Of a stretch of 38,875 bases of DNA, positions 22,277 to 30,912 are shown piece by piece. The translations under genes were made by a program, and so were the position numbers. The DNA lies in the NCBI GenBank assembly GCA_030445695.1, contig JASUTF010000004.1, forward strand, positions 1 through 38,875. Reading direction: 5' to 3'. Below the pieces are notes generated by a model. The model did not search any database, was not told the origin of the DNA, and saw nothing but the letters and a program-made list of their open reading frames with translations. Position 1 is the first letter of the stretch. Every line of letters begins with the position of its first letter. This DNA is from Candidatus Iainarchaeum sp. (GTDB taxonomy: Archaea; Iainarchaeota; Iainarchaeia; JAADDC01).

Positions 22277-22287
22277 GGTATATATTG
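22277..22287. promoter_or_regulatory. Single TATA element shared by divergent PAP2 and Rpp29 genes
   Basis: GGTATATATTG is nearly symmetric and is centred about 22 nt from the PAP2 ATG (22260) and about 26 nt from the Rpp29 GTG (22308). The two starts are only 47 bp apart, and I see no other TATA-like sequence for either gene. Confidence 0.5.
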
Positions 22288-22307
22288 GTTTTCCCTCCCT
22301 TTCCACT

Positions 22308-22616
22308 GTGGCACTCCACCCGGCGCTCCTCGGCGAGATCATCGGTCTCCGCGTGCGTGTGGTCAACGCCACGCACCCGGGCTACGTGGGTATCGAAGGT
22401 ACTGTGGTCGACGAGACGAAGAACCTTTTGGTTGTCGAGACGCCAGAAGGGATTAAAAAACTTCCCAAGCCAGATATTGTGGTAGAGTTCCGGCTCCCAA
22501 ACGGGGAGCTAATTTGTGTGGACGGTGCTGAAATAACCGTCCGTCCGGAAGAGCGGACAAAAAAGCTGTGGAGGAAGGTGCATGCGCGCAGTGGTCATAG
22601 GAAACGAGGTCATTGA
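22308..22616 (+). CDS. rnp1: RNase P protein component 1 (Rpp29/Pop4)
   Basis: A 102-residue Sm-like beta-barrel protein of archaeal RNase P, which trims tRNA 5' leaders. The core is LLGEIIGLRVRVVNATHPG, GIEGTVVDETKNLLVVET and the KKLPKPDIVVEFRLPNGE segment. The GTG at 22308 is chosen because the TATA element is 26 nt upstream; an ORF extension to 22164 would overlap the PAP2 gene and its promoter. Its end overlaps S17 by 35 nt. Confidence 0.92.
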   Translation: MALHPALLGEIIGLRVRVVNATHPGYVGIEGTVVDETKNLLVVETPEGIKKLPKPDIVVEFRLPNGELICVDGAEITVRPEERTKKLWRKVHARSGHRKRGH

Positions 22617-22935
22617 GCCACCCCAGAAAGAGGACTGTGGCGATAAGAAGTGCCCGTTCCACGGAGATGTGACCGTTCGCGGTCAGCTGCTAGTGGGTCG
22701 TGTCATCTCGGACAGGATGCAGAGGACAGTGGTGGTCGCCCGCGAGGCAGCACGCTACGTTCCGAAGTATAAACGTTACATGCGTGGCACGTATAAGATC
22801 CACGCTCACAACCCGCCCTGCGTGAATGCACACGTGGGTGATATCGTTCTTCTCGGCGAAACCCGCAAGCTGGCAAAAACCGTTAACTTCGTTGTTCTCA
22901 AGATCATAAAGAAGGCGAAGGAGGGAGAGCAGTGA
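22582..22935 (+). CDS. rps17: Small-subunit ribosomal protein uS17
   Basis: A 117-residue S17, a 16S rRNA-binding OB-fold protein. It has the archaeal N-terminal stretch with CGDKKCPFHGDV followed by GRVISDRMQRTVVVARE and the KYMRGTYKIHAHNPPC loop seen in archaeal and eukaryotic S11e/S17. The start overlaps the Rpp29 end; GGAGG is 6-9 nt upstream. Confidence 0.95.
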   Translation: MRAVVIGNEVIEPPQKEDCGDKKCPFHGDVTVRGQLLVGRVISDRMQRTVVVAREAARYVPKYKRYMRGTYKIHAHNPPCVNAHVGDIVLLGETRKLAKTVNFVVLKIIKKAKEGEQ

Positions 22936-23330
22936 AGGCCATCAGCGCATCCGTTACGAAGGGCATCACCGTGGGGACGCTCCTCACATGCGCGGACAAC
23001 ACCGGCGCCCGCGTCCTCAAGGTCATCGGCGTCATCGGCTACAAGGGCGTGAAGAGGAGGTATCCAAAGGCGGGCGTGGGCGACGTGGTGGTCGCCTCCG
23101 TGAAGAAGGGTACCCCCGAGATGAAGAAGAAGGTCGTTCGCGCGGTGGTGATCCGCCAGCGCATGCCTTACAGGCGTGCTGATGGGACGAGGATCGCCTT
23201 CGAGGATAACGCGGCAGTCATCGTCAACGAGAAGGGGGAGCCGAAGGGTTCCGAGATAAAGGGACCCGTGGCCAAGGAGGTCGGTGAGCGCTTCCCCAAG
23301 GTCGTGAGAATCGCTTCGATCGTGGTGTGA
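22932..23330 (+). CDS. rpl14: Large-subunit ribosomal protein uL14
   Basis: A 132-residue L14 at the subunit interface. It shows LLTCADNTGARVLKVIGV, GVGDVVVASVKKGTPEMKKK and RADGTRIAFEDNAAVIVN. The start is a GTG that overlaps the S17 stop (GTGA). Confidence 0.96.
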   Translation: MKAISASVTKGITVGTLLTCADNTGARVLKVIGVIGYKGVKRRYPKAGVGDVVVASVKKGTPEMKKKVVRAVVIRQRMPYRRADGTRIAFEDNAAVIVNEKGEPKGSEIKGPVAKEVGERFPKVVRIASIVV

Positions 23331-23333
23331 GCC

Positions 23334-23681
23334 ATGGCAATCAAGATCGGTTATCAGCCCAGGAAGCAGAGACGTTTCCGCTACAGGGCGCCCCTTCACG
23401 TTCGTCAGAAGATGGTTGCGGCACACCTTTCCCCGGAGCTGAGGAAGGAGCTGGGGCGCCGTTCCCTTCCCGTCAGGAAGGGGGATAAGGTCAGGATAAT
23501 GCGCGGCAAGTTCCGCGGAAAGGAGGGTGTCGTTGCACGTGTGGATCTCCGGCGCCTCAAGGTGTTCGTGGAGGGGATCACACAGAAGAAGGCCAACGGC
23601 ACAGAAGTGCTCTTCCCTCTGGATCCGTCTAACCTGATGATCATAGAAGTGGACAGGAGCGATGAAAGGAGGTTCGCATAA
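23334..23681 (+). CDS. rpl24: Large-subunit ribosomal protein uL24
   Basis: A 115-residue archaeal L24/L26e, an assembly-initiating protein near the tunnel exit. The N-terminus (PRKQRRFRYRAPLHVRQKMV) and the KOW motif (VRKGDKVRIMRGKFRGKEG) are clear. Its TAA stop overlaps the S4e ATG (TAATG). Confidence 0.96.
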   Translation: MAIKIGYQPRKQRRFRYRAPLHVRQKMVAAHLSPELRKELGRRSLPVRKGDKVRIMRGKFRGKEGVVARVDLRRLKVFVEGITQKKANGTEVLFPLDPSNLMIIEVDRSDERRFA

Positions 23682-24409
23682 TGGCGCTCGTAGGTGGAGG
23701 TTCAAGGCATCTTAAGCGTCTGGCCGCGCCGAAGTCGTGGAAGATCAAGAGGAAGCGCCGCTTCGGTGTCTGGGTCACCAGGACCATACCCGGTCCTCAC
23801 CCCAAGGAGCGTGCGCTGCCCCTGCGTGTGCTCATCCGTGACCTGCTCGGTGTCGCTAACAACGCGAGGGAGGCGGATTTCATAGTCCGTTCGGGCAAGG
23901 TCCTCGTGGACGGCGTTGTCCGGAAGGACCCGCGGTTCCCGGTAGGTCTTTTTGACGTTGTGGAGATCCCCGAGATAAAGAAGGTGTTCCGCATCCTGCT
24001 GGACGAGCAGGGCCGCCTCGTGCCCAAGGAGATCCCTGAGGGGGAGAAGAACATCAAGATCGTCCGCGTTGAACGCAAGGTCATGGTGAAGGGCGGGAGG
24101 ATACAGCTGGGCACCCACGACGGCAGGAGCTTCCTGCTCGACGACGCCAAGGAGGTCCGCCCCGGTGACGTGCTCAAAATAACGGTGCCCGACCAGAAGA
24201 TACAGGAGATCTTCCACCTGAAAGAGGGCAACCTCGTCTACGTCCTTTCCGGGCGCCACGCAGGTACGCTCGCCAAGATACTCGCCGTTAACAAGGGTGA
24301 CGTGATCCGTGAGCGTTCCGTGGATCTCTCCGTGGAGGATGAGAAGATCCAGACCGCTGCGAGAAACGTGTTCGTGGTGGGCAGGGACTCGCCCGCCATA
24401 ACGCTGTAA
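23681..24409 (+). CDS. rps4e: Small-subunit ribosomal protein eS4
   Basis: A 242-residue S4e, found only in archaea and eukaryotes. It begins with RHLKRLAAPKSWKIKRKR and has an S4-like RNA-binding region (FIVRSGKVLVDGVVRKDPRF), then a C-terminal KOW-like segment (GRHAGTLAKILAVNKGD). One-base overlap with L24 implies coupled translation. Confidence 0.96.
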   Translation: MALVGGGSRHLKRLAAPKSWKIKRKRRFGVWVTRTIPGPHPKERALPLRVLIRDLLGVANNAREADFIVRSGKVLVDGVVRKDPRFPVGLFDVVEIPEIKKVFRILLDEQGRLVPKEIPEGEKNIKIVRVERKVMVKGGRIQLGTHDGRSFLLDDAKEVRPGDVLKITVPDQKIQEIFHLKEGNLVYVLSGRHAGTLAKILAVNKGDVIRERSVDLSVEDEKIQTAARNVFVVGRDSPAITL

Positions 24410-24419
24410 GGTGAGTGGA

Positions 24420-24950
24420 ATGAGCGAGAACCCTATGAGGAGCATACGCATCGAAAAGGTGGTCATCAACGTCGGCATTGGCGAGCCGGGCGAGCGTCTC
24501 GACAAGGCAGAGGACATGCTCAAGCGTATCGCCAAGACGATCACGGGCAACGACTACAAGCCCGTAAGGACCGTTGCCAAGAAGAAGATCCCCAAGTGGG
24601 GCATCCGTCCCGGCCTCAAGATCGGTCTCAAGCTCACGCTGCGCGGTGAGGACGCGGAGAAGTTCCTCCGCGCTGCCCTCGAGGCGGTGGAGAACAAGAT
24701 CCCCGCCCGCTCGTTTGACGAGCACGGGAACTTCTCCTTCGGCATCCACGAGTATATCGACCTCCCGGGCATCAAATACGACCCGAAGGTTGGTATATTC
24801 GGAATGGATGTCTGCGTTTCCCTTGAGCGGCCCGGATACCGCGTCAAGAGGCGCAAGGTGCGCCGCGCGAAGGTGGGCAAGACCCACCTGATCACCAAGG
24901 ATGAGGCCATCCAGTTCATCAAGGAGAAGTATGGAGTGGAGGTAATCTGA
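24420..24950 (+). CDS. rpl5: Large-subunit ribosomal protein uL5
   Basis: A 176-residue L5, which anchors 5S rRNA in the central protuberance. Conserved segments are [36 protein letters not shown] and [20 protein letters not shown]. The ATG at 24420 is chosen over an in-frame GTG at 24411 because AAGGTGAGTGG serves as the ribosome-binding site. Its last base overlaps the S14 start (TGATG). Confidence 0.96.
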   Translation: MSENPMRSIRIEKVVINVGIGEPGERLDKAEDMLKRIAKTITGNDYKPVRTVAKKKIPKWGIRPGLKIGLKLTLRGEDAEKFLRAALEAVENKIPARSFDEHGNFSFGIHEYIDLPGIKYDPKVGIFGMDVCVSLERPGYRVKRRKVRRAKVGKTHLITKDEAIQFIKEKYGVEVI

Positions 24951-25105
24951 TGGGGAAGAGACGACCGCGAGCCCGTCACGGGAAAAACGTTAAGTGCCAG
25001 CGGTGTGGACGCCCCGAGGCCGTGATCAGGAAGTATGGCCTCATGCTCTGCCGCCAGTGCTTCAGAGAGGTGGCCCGCGAGCTGGGCTTCGAGAAGTACT
25101 CATAA
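24950..25105 (+). CDS. rps14: Small-subunit ribosomal protein uS14, zinc-binding form
   Basis: A 51-residue zinc-binding S14 of the small-subunit head. It begins [13 protein letters not shown], holds a CQRCG pair and a CRQC pair as zinc ligands, and ends [13 protein letters not shown]. Length and motifs are typical of archaeal S14. The ATG overlaps the L5 TGA, and S8 follows after 11 nt. Confidence 0.95.
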   Translation: MGKRRPRARHGKNVKCQRCGRPEAVIRKYGLMLCRQCFREVARELGFEKYS

Positions 25106-25116
25106 AGGTGATGATA

Positions 25117-25509
25117 ATGACAAGAGTGGATCCGCTTGCAGATGCCCTTAACGCCATCAAGAACGCGGAGATGGCAGGTAAGCGGGAGATTACAATCTAC
25201 CCCGCCTCCAAGCTGCTCCTCCGCGTCCTTGAGATCATGCAGAAGCACGGTTACATAAAGGAGTTTGAGTTCATCGACGACGGCAGGGAGGGCATGGTTC
25301 GCGTCGTCCTCGCCGGCACCGTGACAAAGTGCGGTGCCATTCGCCCCCGTTACGCCGTCAAGAAGGATGAGTGGGTGGACTGGGAGAAGCAGTACCTCCC
25401 GGCCCGTGGTATTGGCATCCTCATCGTATCTACACCTGAAGGATTGATGACCCACGAGGAGGCGAAGCAGAAGGGCCTTGGCGGGCGACTCATCGCCTAC
25501 GTCTACTGA
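25117..25509 (+). CDS. rps8: Small-subunit ribosomal protein uS8
   Basis: A 130-residue S8, a central-domain 16S rRNA binder. It begins [18 protein letters not shown] and ends with the conserved [20 protein letters not shown] and GGRLIAYVY. The ATG at 25117 follows AAAGGTGAT with good spacing and gives the usual archaeal length; an ATG at 25111 overlaps the ribosome-binding site. Confidence 0.96.
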   Translation: MTRVDPLADALNAIKNAEMAGKREITIYPASKLLLRVLEIMQKHGYIKEFEFIDDGREGMVRVVLAGTVTKCGAIRPRYAVKKDEWVDWEKQYLPARGIGILIVSTPEGLMTHEEAKQKGLGGRLIAYVY

Positions 25510-25519
25510 GGTGTGAACC

Positions 25520-26068
25520 ATGCAGAGATTGGTGCGCGAGATCGAGATCCCCGAGGGCGTTTCCGTGGACGTTGACGGAATGACCGTTACGGTTACAGGC
25601 CCACTGGGCACTCTGAAGAGGACATTTAACAACACGGGCATCGCCATCGAGAAGGTGGACAACAAGGTCATCGTCCGGGCACTGTCCCACAAGCGCAAGG
25701 CCAAGGCAAACGCGGGTACCGTGGAGGCCCACATTCGCAACATGATAAAGGGCGTTCAGAAGGAGTGGATATACAAGCTCCGCGTCGTCTATTCGCACTT
25801 CCCAATAAAGGTGACCGTTAAGGGCGATGTTGTGGAAATCGTGAACTTCCTCGGTGCAAAGACACCGAGGTACGCCCGCATCATGCCCGGCGCTAAGGTG
25901 GAGATCAACGGGCAGGATATCATCGTCCGCTCCATAAACAAGGAGGCAGCGGGTCAGACGGCCGCGAACCTCGAGCTCGCCACGAAGCTCGGCCCCGAGT
26001 TCGACCCGCGCAAGTTCCAGGACGGTATATACATCGTTGAGAAGGCAGTATGGGGTGAAGAAGAATGA
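25520..26068 (+). CDS. rpl6: Large-subunit ribosomal protein uL6
   Basis: A 182-residue L6 with two repeated domains, near the GTPase-associated centre. Visible features are IPEGVSVDVDGMTVTVTGPLG at the start of the first domain (in part), AHIRNMIKGVQKEWIYKL and FLGAKTPRYARIMPGAKVE in the second. It is preceded by GAGGTGTGA and overlaps the L32e ATG. Confidence 0.96.
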   Translation: MQRLVREIEIPEGVSVDVDGMTVTVTGPLGTLKRTFNNTGIAIEKVDNKVIVRALSHKRKAKANAGTVEAHIRNMIKGVQKEWIYKLRVVYSHFPIKVTVKGDVVEIVNFLGAKTPRYARIMPGAKVEINGQDIIVRSINKEAAGQTAANLELATKLGPEFDPRKFQDGIYIVEKAVWGEEE

Positions 26069-26409
26069 GCATAGTCGCACTTAAGCGAATCAAGCCCCGT
26101 TTCCGTCGTCAGCACGGTCCCTGGTCCAAGAAGCTCAGGGACACGTGGAGGAAGCCCCGCGGAGAGAACTCCAAGCAGAGGAAGAAGTGGTGGGGCAAGG
26201 GTGAGCACCCCGGTTCCGGCTACCGTCAGCCACGCAGCATAAGGGGGCTTCACCCGTCAGGTCTTCCCGAGGTCATCGTTCACAACCCCGGTGAGCTTGA
26301 CGGCCTCGAGGGGGTCGCCATAAGGATTGCCCGCACCGTTGGCAAGAGAAAGCGGGCACAGATCATCGAGAAGGCAAAGGAACTTGGACTGAAGGTGATT
26401 AACCCATGA
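26065..26409 (+). CDS. rpl32e: Large-subunit ribosomal protein eL32
   Basis: A 114-residue L32e, an archaeal/eukaryotic protein of the large subunit. Conserved parts are RRQHGPWSKKLRDTWRKPRG, KWWGKGEHPGSGYRQPRSIR and GLHPSGLPEVIVHN. The ATG overlaps the L6 TGA, and the stop overlaps the L19e start. Confidence 0.95.
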   Translation: MSIVALKRIKPRFRRQHGPWSKKLRDTWRKPRGENSKQRKKWWGKGEHPGSGYRQPRSIRGLHPSGLPEVIVHNPGELDGLEGVAIRIARTVGKRKRAQIIEKAKELGLKVINP

Positions 26410-26846
26410 AGGTGGACCGCGCCAAGGAACTCGTGGCAGAGATATTCAAGGTGGGCGTGTCCCGCGTTCGCATCCGCCCCGACGCCATCCCCGAAGTGGA
26501 GGAGGCCATGACGAAGGACGATCTCCGTGGGCTCGTGGAACGCGGGGTCATAGAGATCCTTCCCAAGCGCTCCCCGTCCCGCCACCGTGCCCGTTACATC
26601 CACCGGCAGAAGAGGAAGGGGCGCCGCAGGGGTATGGGCTCCAGGAAGGGAAGGCCTGGCGCTCGCCTGCGCCCGAAGCTGGCATGGATGCTGAAGATCC
26701 GGGCAATCCGCCGTTTCCTGCGTGTGCTCCGCTCTGAGGGCAAGATCACGTCCAAGGAGTATAGGAGGATATACATGCTCGCAAAGGGAGGGCACGTGCG
26801 CAGCAGGCGCCACGTGCTCGAGATAATTGAAGAGATGAGGCGGTGA
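26406..26846 (+). CDS. rpl19e: Large-subunit ribosomal protein eL19
   Basis: A 146-residue L19e with the long basic helix that forms an intersubunit bridge. It shows [20 protein letters not shown], the basic region [19 protein letters not shown], and REGK-like [24 protein letters not shown] overlap with L32e. Confidence 0.95.
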   Translation: MKVDRAKELVAEIFKVGVSRVRIRPDAIPEVEEAMTKDDLRGLVERGVIEILPKRSPSRHRARYIHRQKRKGRRRGMGSRKGRPGARLRPKLAWMLKIRAIRRFLRVLRSEGKITSKEYRRIYMLAKGGHVRSRRHVLEIIEEMRR

Positions 26847-26848
26847 TC

Positions 26849-27433
26849 ATGGCACACGGACCACGGTACAGGGTGAAGTTCAGGCGCATCCGCGAGGGGA
26901 AGACCCGCTATACGAAGCGTCTCAAGCTCATCAAGTCGGGCAAGCCGCGTCTGGTTGTTCGCAGGACTTCCAACAACATACTTGTCCAAGTCGTTGAGTT
27001 CCACCCGGAGGGAGACCGCGTTCTCGCCTCTGCATCCTCTGCGGATCTGAAGCGCCTTGGCTGGAAGGGACACGGGGGCAACACCCCTGCTGCCTACCTC
27101 GTGGGCTTCCTCGCTGCTAAGAGGGCCGTGGCAAAGGGGGTCAAGGAGGCAGTCCTTGACATCGGGTTCGCCACCCCCGTTCACGGATCCGCTCCCTTCG
27201 CCGCCCTGAAGGGGGCCATCGACGCGGGCCTCTCTGTCCCCGCCAGCGAGAGTGCGTTCCCGTCCGAGGAGAGGATCCGCGGGGAGCACATCGCTGCATA
27301 CGCCGAGGCACTCAAGAAGGAGAACCCCGAGCGTTACAAGCGCCAGTTCGGCGCATATTTGAAGAGGGGTCTCAACCCGGAGGATCTCCCCAAGCACTTT
27401 GATGAAATACTCGCGAAGGTGAAGGCAGAATGA
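26849..27433 (+). CDS. rpl18: Large-subunit ribosomal protein uL18
   Basis: A 194-residue archaeal L18/L5e-type protein that binds 5S rRNA. It begins [19 protein letters not shown] and holds [20 protein letters not shown] and [14 protein letters not shown]. The ATG at 26849 lies after GCGGTGATC; a GTG at 26843 overlaps L19e and is less likely. Its end overlaps S5. Confidence 0.95.
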   Translation: MAHGPRYRVKFRRIREGKTRYTKRLKLIKSGKPRLVVRRTSNNILVQVVEFHPEGDRVLASASSADLKRLGWKGHGGNTPAAYLVGFLAAKRAVAKGVKEAVLDIGFATPVHGSAPFAALKGAIDAGLSVPASESAFPSEERIRGEHIAAYAEALKKENPERYKRQFGAYLKRGLNPEDLPKHFDEILAKVKAE

Positions 27434-28062
27434 AGGAGGACTGGACTCCGAAGACGAAGCTGGGCCGTCTCGTCGCCAACGGAGATATAACGACCATGGA
27501 GGAGGCCCTTGCTACTGGTCTCCCCATAATGGAGCCGGAGATCGTTGATCGGCTCCTGCCCGGCCTTCAATTCGTCATACTCGACAGCAGGGCCACGGTC
27601 CGCGTTACCGACTCCGGTAAGCGCCGTTCCATAGAGGTCCTCGTTGCCGTGGGAAACGGTAACGGCTACGTAGGCGTAGGTTATGGAAAGGCGAAGGAGT
27701 TCAAGACGGCCCTGCAGAAGGCAATCGCGGACGCGAAGAAGAACATCATACGCGTGCGCCGTGGCTGTGGTTCTTGGGAGTGTGGTTGTGGTACGGCGCA
27801 CTCCATTCCCTTCAAGGTGGAGGGGAAGTCAGGTTCCGTGCGCATTACCATCAAGCCCGCCCCCAAGGGCCTTGGTATTGTGGCACCTGACTCTATTAAA
27901 CCCATCTTCCAGCTGGCGGGCATAAAGGATGTCTGGACCCGTGCACGCGGCAACACGAGGAACACCATCAACTTCGCCTACGCGGTGATCGATGCGCTGA
28001 AGAACCTCACAAGGACGAAGATCCGTCCTGAAGAGATTAAGAAGCTAGGGGTGGATTGGTGA
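27430..28062 (+). CDS. rps5: Small-subunit ribosomal protein uS5
   Basis: A 210-residue archaeal S5 (eukaryotic S2 type), involved in decoding accuracy. Characteristic parts are [39 protein letters not shown] and the C-terminal [18 protein letters not shown]. The cysteine-containing CGSWECGC loop is typical of the archaeal form. Confidence 0.96.
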   Translation: MKEDWTPKTKLGRLVANGDITTMEEALATGLPIMEPEIVDRLLPGLQFVILDSRATVRVTDSGKRRSIEVLVAVGNGNGYVGVGYGKAKEFKTALQKAIADAKKNIIRVRRGCGSWECGCGTAHSIPFKVEGKSGSVRITIKPAPKGLGIVAPDSIKPIFQLAGIKDVWTRARGNTRNTINFAYAVIDALKNLTRTKIRPEEIKKLGVDW

Positions 28063-28523
28063 TGGCTTACGCGGTTGTTCTCGTCAGGGGGCTCGTGGGC
28101 GTCCGCAAGGAGATAAAGGAGGCGATCCACCGCCTTCGCCTCACCCGTGTGAACCACGCCGTTGTCGTCCCGGAGACCCCTGAGATGAGGGGCATGCTCA
28201 ACCTCGCCCAGGGCTACGTTACGTGGGGCGAGATCGATAAGGACACACTGGAGCACCTCCTCCTGAAGTGGGGGCGCTTCGAGGGCGACGTCCCCGTGAC
28301 GAAGAAGGAGATCGAGTCCAGAACGGGCATGTCCTGGGACGAGTTCCTTGATGCAGTTCTCAAGGGCAAGATCAAGCTCTCTGACGTCGGTGTGAAGCCC
28401 TTCCGTCTTCACCCGCCCCGCAAGGGATACGAGCGTGGCGGCGTGAAGCGTTCCTTCAAGGCGGGCGGTGCCCTTGGATACAGGGGCGAGCACATCAACG
28501 ATCTGCTCAGGAGGATGAGCTGA
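28062..28523 (+). CDS. rpl30: Large-subunit ribosomal protein uL30
   Basis: A 153-residue archaeal L30 (eukaryotic L7 type). It shows AVVLVRGLVGVRKEIKEAIH, RLTRVNHAVVVPETPEMRGM and the C-terminal FRLHPPRKGYERGGVKRSF. The ATG overlaps the S5 stop (TGATG). Confidence 0.95.
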   Translation: MAYAVVLVRGLVGVRKEIKEAIHRLRLTRVNHAVVVPETPEMRGMLNLAQGYVTWGEIDKDTLEHLLLKWGRFEGDVPVTKKEIESRTGMSWDEFLDAVLKGKIKLSDVGVKPFRLHPPRKGYERGGVKRSFKAGGALGYRGEHINDLLRRMS

Positions 28524-28524
28524 A

Positions 28525-28953
28525 ATGGTGGTGCGCCGCAGGAAGAAGTATAGGAAGAAGCTGGGAGAGAGGACGTATCACGGCAACACAAAGAACCGCA
28601 GGGGAAAGGGTGTAAAGGGAGGCAAGGGCTGGTCCGGCCGCTGGGGCCAGAAGCAGATCAAGGCAATCCTCGAGATAAGGAAGGAAAAGGGATTCACGCC
28701 CGTGCGCCGCAGGGAGGTCATTGCCATCAACGTGGCGGACCTTGACGACCTTGCCCTATCGGGCATCCTGCCCAAGGAGGGCAAGAAGTACGTGTTCGAT
28801 GCGCGCTCCTTCGGGGTGGACAAGGTCCTCGGAAGGGGCTACATCACAGTCCCTGTCATCGTGAAGAACGCAACGGTCACCCAGAGGGCGGCCATGAAGA
28901 TCGTGGAAGCAGGCGGAGAGGTGGAGGGTTTTGGCGCTGAGGCAAACGATTGA
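28525..28953 (+). CDS. rpl15: Large-subunit ribosomal protein uL15
   Basis: A 142-residue L15, a late assembly protein. The N-terminal glycine/basic region is visible (RTYHGNTKNRRGKGVKGGKG), followed by INVADLDDLA and the C-terminal VKNATVTQRAAMKIVEAGGE. The last 23 nt overlap the start of secY in another frame. Confidence 0.95.
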   Translation: MVVRRRKKYRKKLGERTYHGNTKNRRGKGVKGGKGWSGRWGQKQIKAILEIRKEKGFTPVRRREVIAINVADLDDLALSGILPKEGKKYVFDARSFGVDKVLGRGYITVPVIVKNATVTQRAAMKIVEAGGEVEGFGAEAND

Positions 28954-30325
28954 GCGGATCTACTCCCTGTTCCCGGAGGTAGCACCTCCTAAAACCCCCC
29001 TCACGCTCCGCCAGAAGCTCATGTGGACGGGCGTTGCTCTCGTAATCTTCTTCATCATGGGTTATATCCGCCCATGGGGGCTGAGCAGTGCTGCCAATGA
29101 GCAGCTCAGCTTCTTCTCCCTCGTTCTCGCGTCCCAGCTCGGTTCAATCATATCCGCCGGTATAGGCCCCATCGTGCTCGCATCCATTATCCTCCAGCTC
29201 TTCGTGGGATCCGGCATCATCCAGCTTGACCTCTCCAACCCGGACGACCGTGCATACTTCACAGGCCTTCAGAAGCTGCTTGCGGTCGTTCTTGCGTTCT
29301 TCGAGGCATATGTCTATTCGAGGAGCTATCTCGTTGCCGTCCCGGGCTTCGAGTGGCTCGTCATTCTCCAGGTGGCCCTTGGCTCCATCGCCCTGATGTA
29401 CCTCGATGAACTCGTCATGAAGTGGGGCCTCGGCTCGGGAATATCTTTGTTCATTGCGGGCGGTGTGGCCAGGAGCATGTTCGTGCGCCTTGCAGGCCCT
29501 GAGGGCAGCGTCCTTGCCGAACTCTGGAGCGCCCTGAGCACTGGCGCACTGGCCCAGGCGATAGTGCCCCTCTGGATCATTCTGGCCACTGTGATCGTCT
29601 TCTTCTTCGTCGTGTACGCCGAGGGCATCCACGTGGAGATCCCCATCACGTGGGCCCGTGCTCGCGGTGCCGGTGGCCGCTACCCCGTAAAACTCCTCTA
29701 CCTGTCTAACATCCCCGTGATCCTTGCCGCAGCCATATTCGCCAACGTCCAGCTCCTCGCATACCTCGCGAAGGACGTGCCATACCTCTCCACGGTGCTC
29801 GGCCAGTACGAGCAGATCCCCACGGGTAACGGCGGGTACAGGTACGAACTTGTCGGGGGGCTTGCGTATTACCTCCGCCCGCCCAGCGCCCTGCTGGAGA
29901 AACTGGTGACCACGTTCGCCACTGGAACCCCTTACCCCGGTCTTCTCATGGATCTCGTCCACGCGTTCATCTATATTGTCCTGCTGACGCTCACGGCAGT
30001 CTTCTTCGGGAAGCTGTGGCTTGAGCTCTCGGGCATGGGCCCCAGGCAGATAGCGGAGCAGCTGGTGCGTTCAGGGTTCACCGTGCCGGGCTTCCGCAGG
30101 GATCCGCGTGTCGTTGAGAAGGTGCTCGAGCGTTACATCCCCGTGGTGGCGGTCCTCGGATCTGCTTTTGTGGGCCTCCTCGCTGCCTTCACGGACGTGT
30201 TCGGTGGCCTGACGAGCGGTATGGGCATACTCCTTGCCGTGAGCATCGTCTACAGGTACTATGAACTGTTGATGCGGGAGCAGCTGCTTGAGCAGCACCC
30301 GCAGGTTGCGAAGGTGTTGGGATGA
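28931..30325 (+). CDS. secY: Protein translocase channel subunit SecY (Sec61 alpha)
   Basis: The pore-forming subunit of the Sec translocon in the cytoplasmic membrane, 464 residues with about ten membrane segments. Typical features are the plug region after segment 1 (IRPWGLSSAANEQLSF), ISAGIGPIVLASIILQLFVG in segment 2, KWGLGSGISLFIAGGV and VYAEGIHVEIPITWARARGA. The start is TTG, with GGAGGG 3-8 nt before it, and it overlaps the L15 gene by 23 nt. No ATG or GTG gives a better N-terminus, and the proposed start yields a standard SecY beginning. Confidence 0.95.
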   Translation: MALRQTIERIYSLFPEVAPPKTPLTLRQKLMWTGVALVIFFIMGYIRPWGLSSAANEQLSFFSLVLASQLGSIISAGIGPIVLASIILQLFVGSGIIQLDLSNPDDRAYFTGLQKLLAVVLAFFEAYVYSRSYLVAVPGFEWLVILQVALGSIALMYLDELVMKWGLGSGISLFIAGGVARSMFVRLAGPEGSVLAELWSALSTGALAQAIVPLWIILATVIVFFFVVYAEGIHVEIPITWARARGAGGRYPVKLLYLSNIPVILAAAIFANVQLLAYLAKDVPYLSTVLGQYEQIPTGNGGYRYELVGGLAYYLRPPSALLEKLVTTFATGTPYPGLLMDLVHAFIYIVLLTLTAVFFGKLWLELSGMGPRQIAEQLVRSGFTVPGFRRDPRVVEKVLERYIPVVAVLGSAFVGLLAAFTDVFGGLTSGMGILLAVSIVYRYYELLMREQLLEQHPQVAKVLG

Positions 30326-30912
30326 TCGTGGTGGTAGGTGGCGTGCCGGGGTCCGGCAAGACCTCGGTGATACGCCGTGCACGGGAGATCGAGGACTTCG
30401 ACTACGTGAACTACGGAGACCTCTTTCTGGAACTCGCCCGCGAACTCTACGGCGTAGAGCACCGCGACGACATGAGAAGGACCCTCTCGATCCACGAGTA
30501 CAGACGGCTCCACCGTGCCGTTGCGGACCGCATCCGCGAGATCGACTACAGGGACATAAGGAAGCCCGTTGTCGTGGACACGCACTTCATGATCGCGACG
30601 CCCACCGGCTTCTACCCCGGTTTCCCGGAATACGTCATACGCCACATACCGGCTGTTGCATGGGTTCTGATCGAGGCAGAGCCGGATGAGATCCGCCAGC
30701 GCAGGGAAGCGGACGCGAGCATGCGAAAGCGTGGCGGGGGCATAGAGGACGACATCTGGACGCACCAGGATCTGAACAGGAGCGCGGCGGTTCTATACGC
30801 CTACCTGACGAACGGCACCGTCTACATCATCCACAACAGGCAGGGCAAGCTTGAGGAGGCGGCCAGGGAACTGGCAGAGGTGATCAGGAGATGCAGGACT
30901 GGCTCATTGTGA
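30322..30912 (+). CDS. adkA: Archaeal adenylate kinase
   Basis: Interconverts ATP plus AMP and two ADP. The 196-residue protein is of the archaeal AdkA type. The P-loop GGVPGSGKTS spans residues 6-15 with K13 as the phosphate-binding lysine, and the segment VVVDTHFMIATPTGFYPGFP is characteristic of archaeal AdkA. The position after secY is usual in euryarchaea. The ATG overlaps the SecY stop, and the end overlaps the DUF106 gene by 22 nt. Confidence 0.95.
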   Translation: MIVVVGGVPGSGKTSVIRRAREIEDFDYVNYGDLFLELARELYGVEHRDDMRRTLSIHEYRRLHRAVADRIREIDYRDIRKPVVVDTHFMIATPTGFYPGFPEYVIRHIPAVAWVLIEAEPDEIRQRREADASMRKRGGGIEDDIWTHQDLNRSAAVLYAYLTNGTVYIIHNRQGKLEEAARELAEVIRRCRTGSL

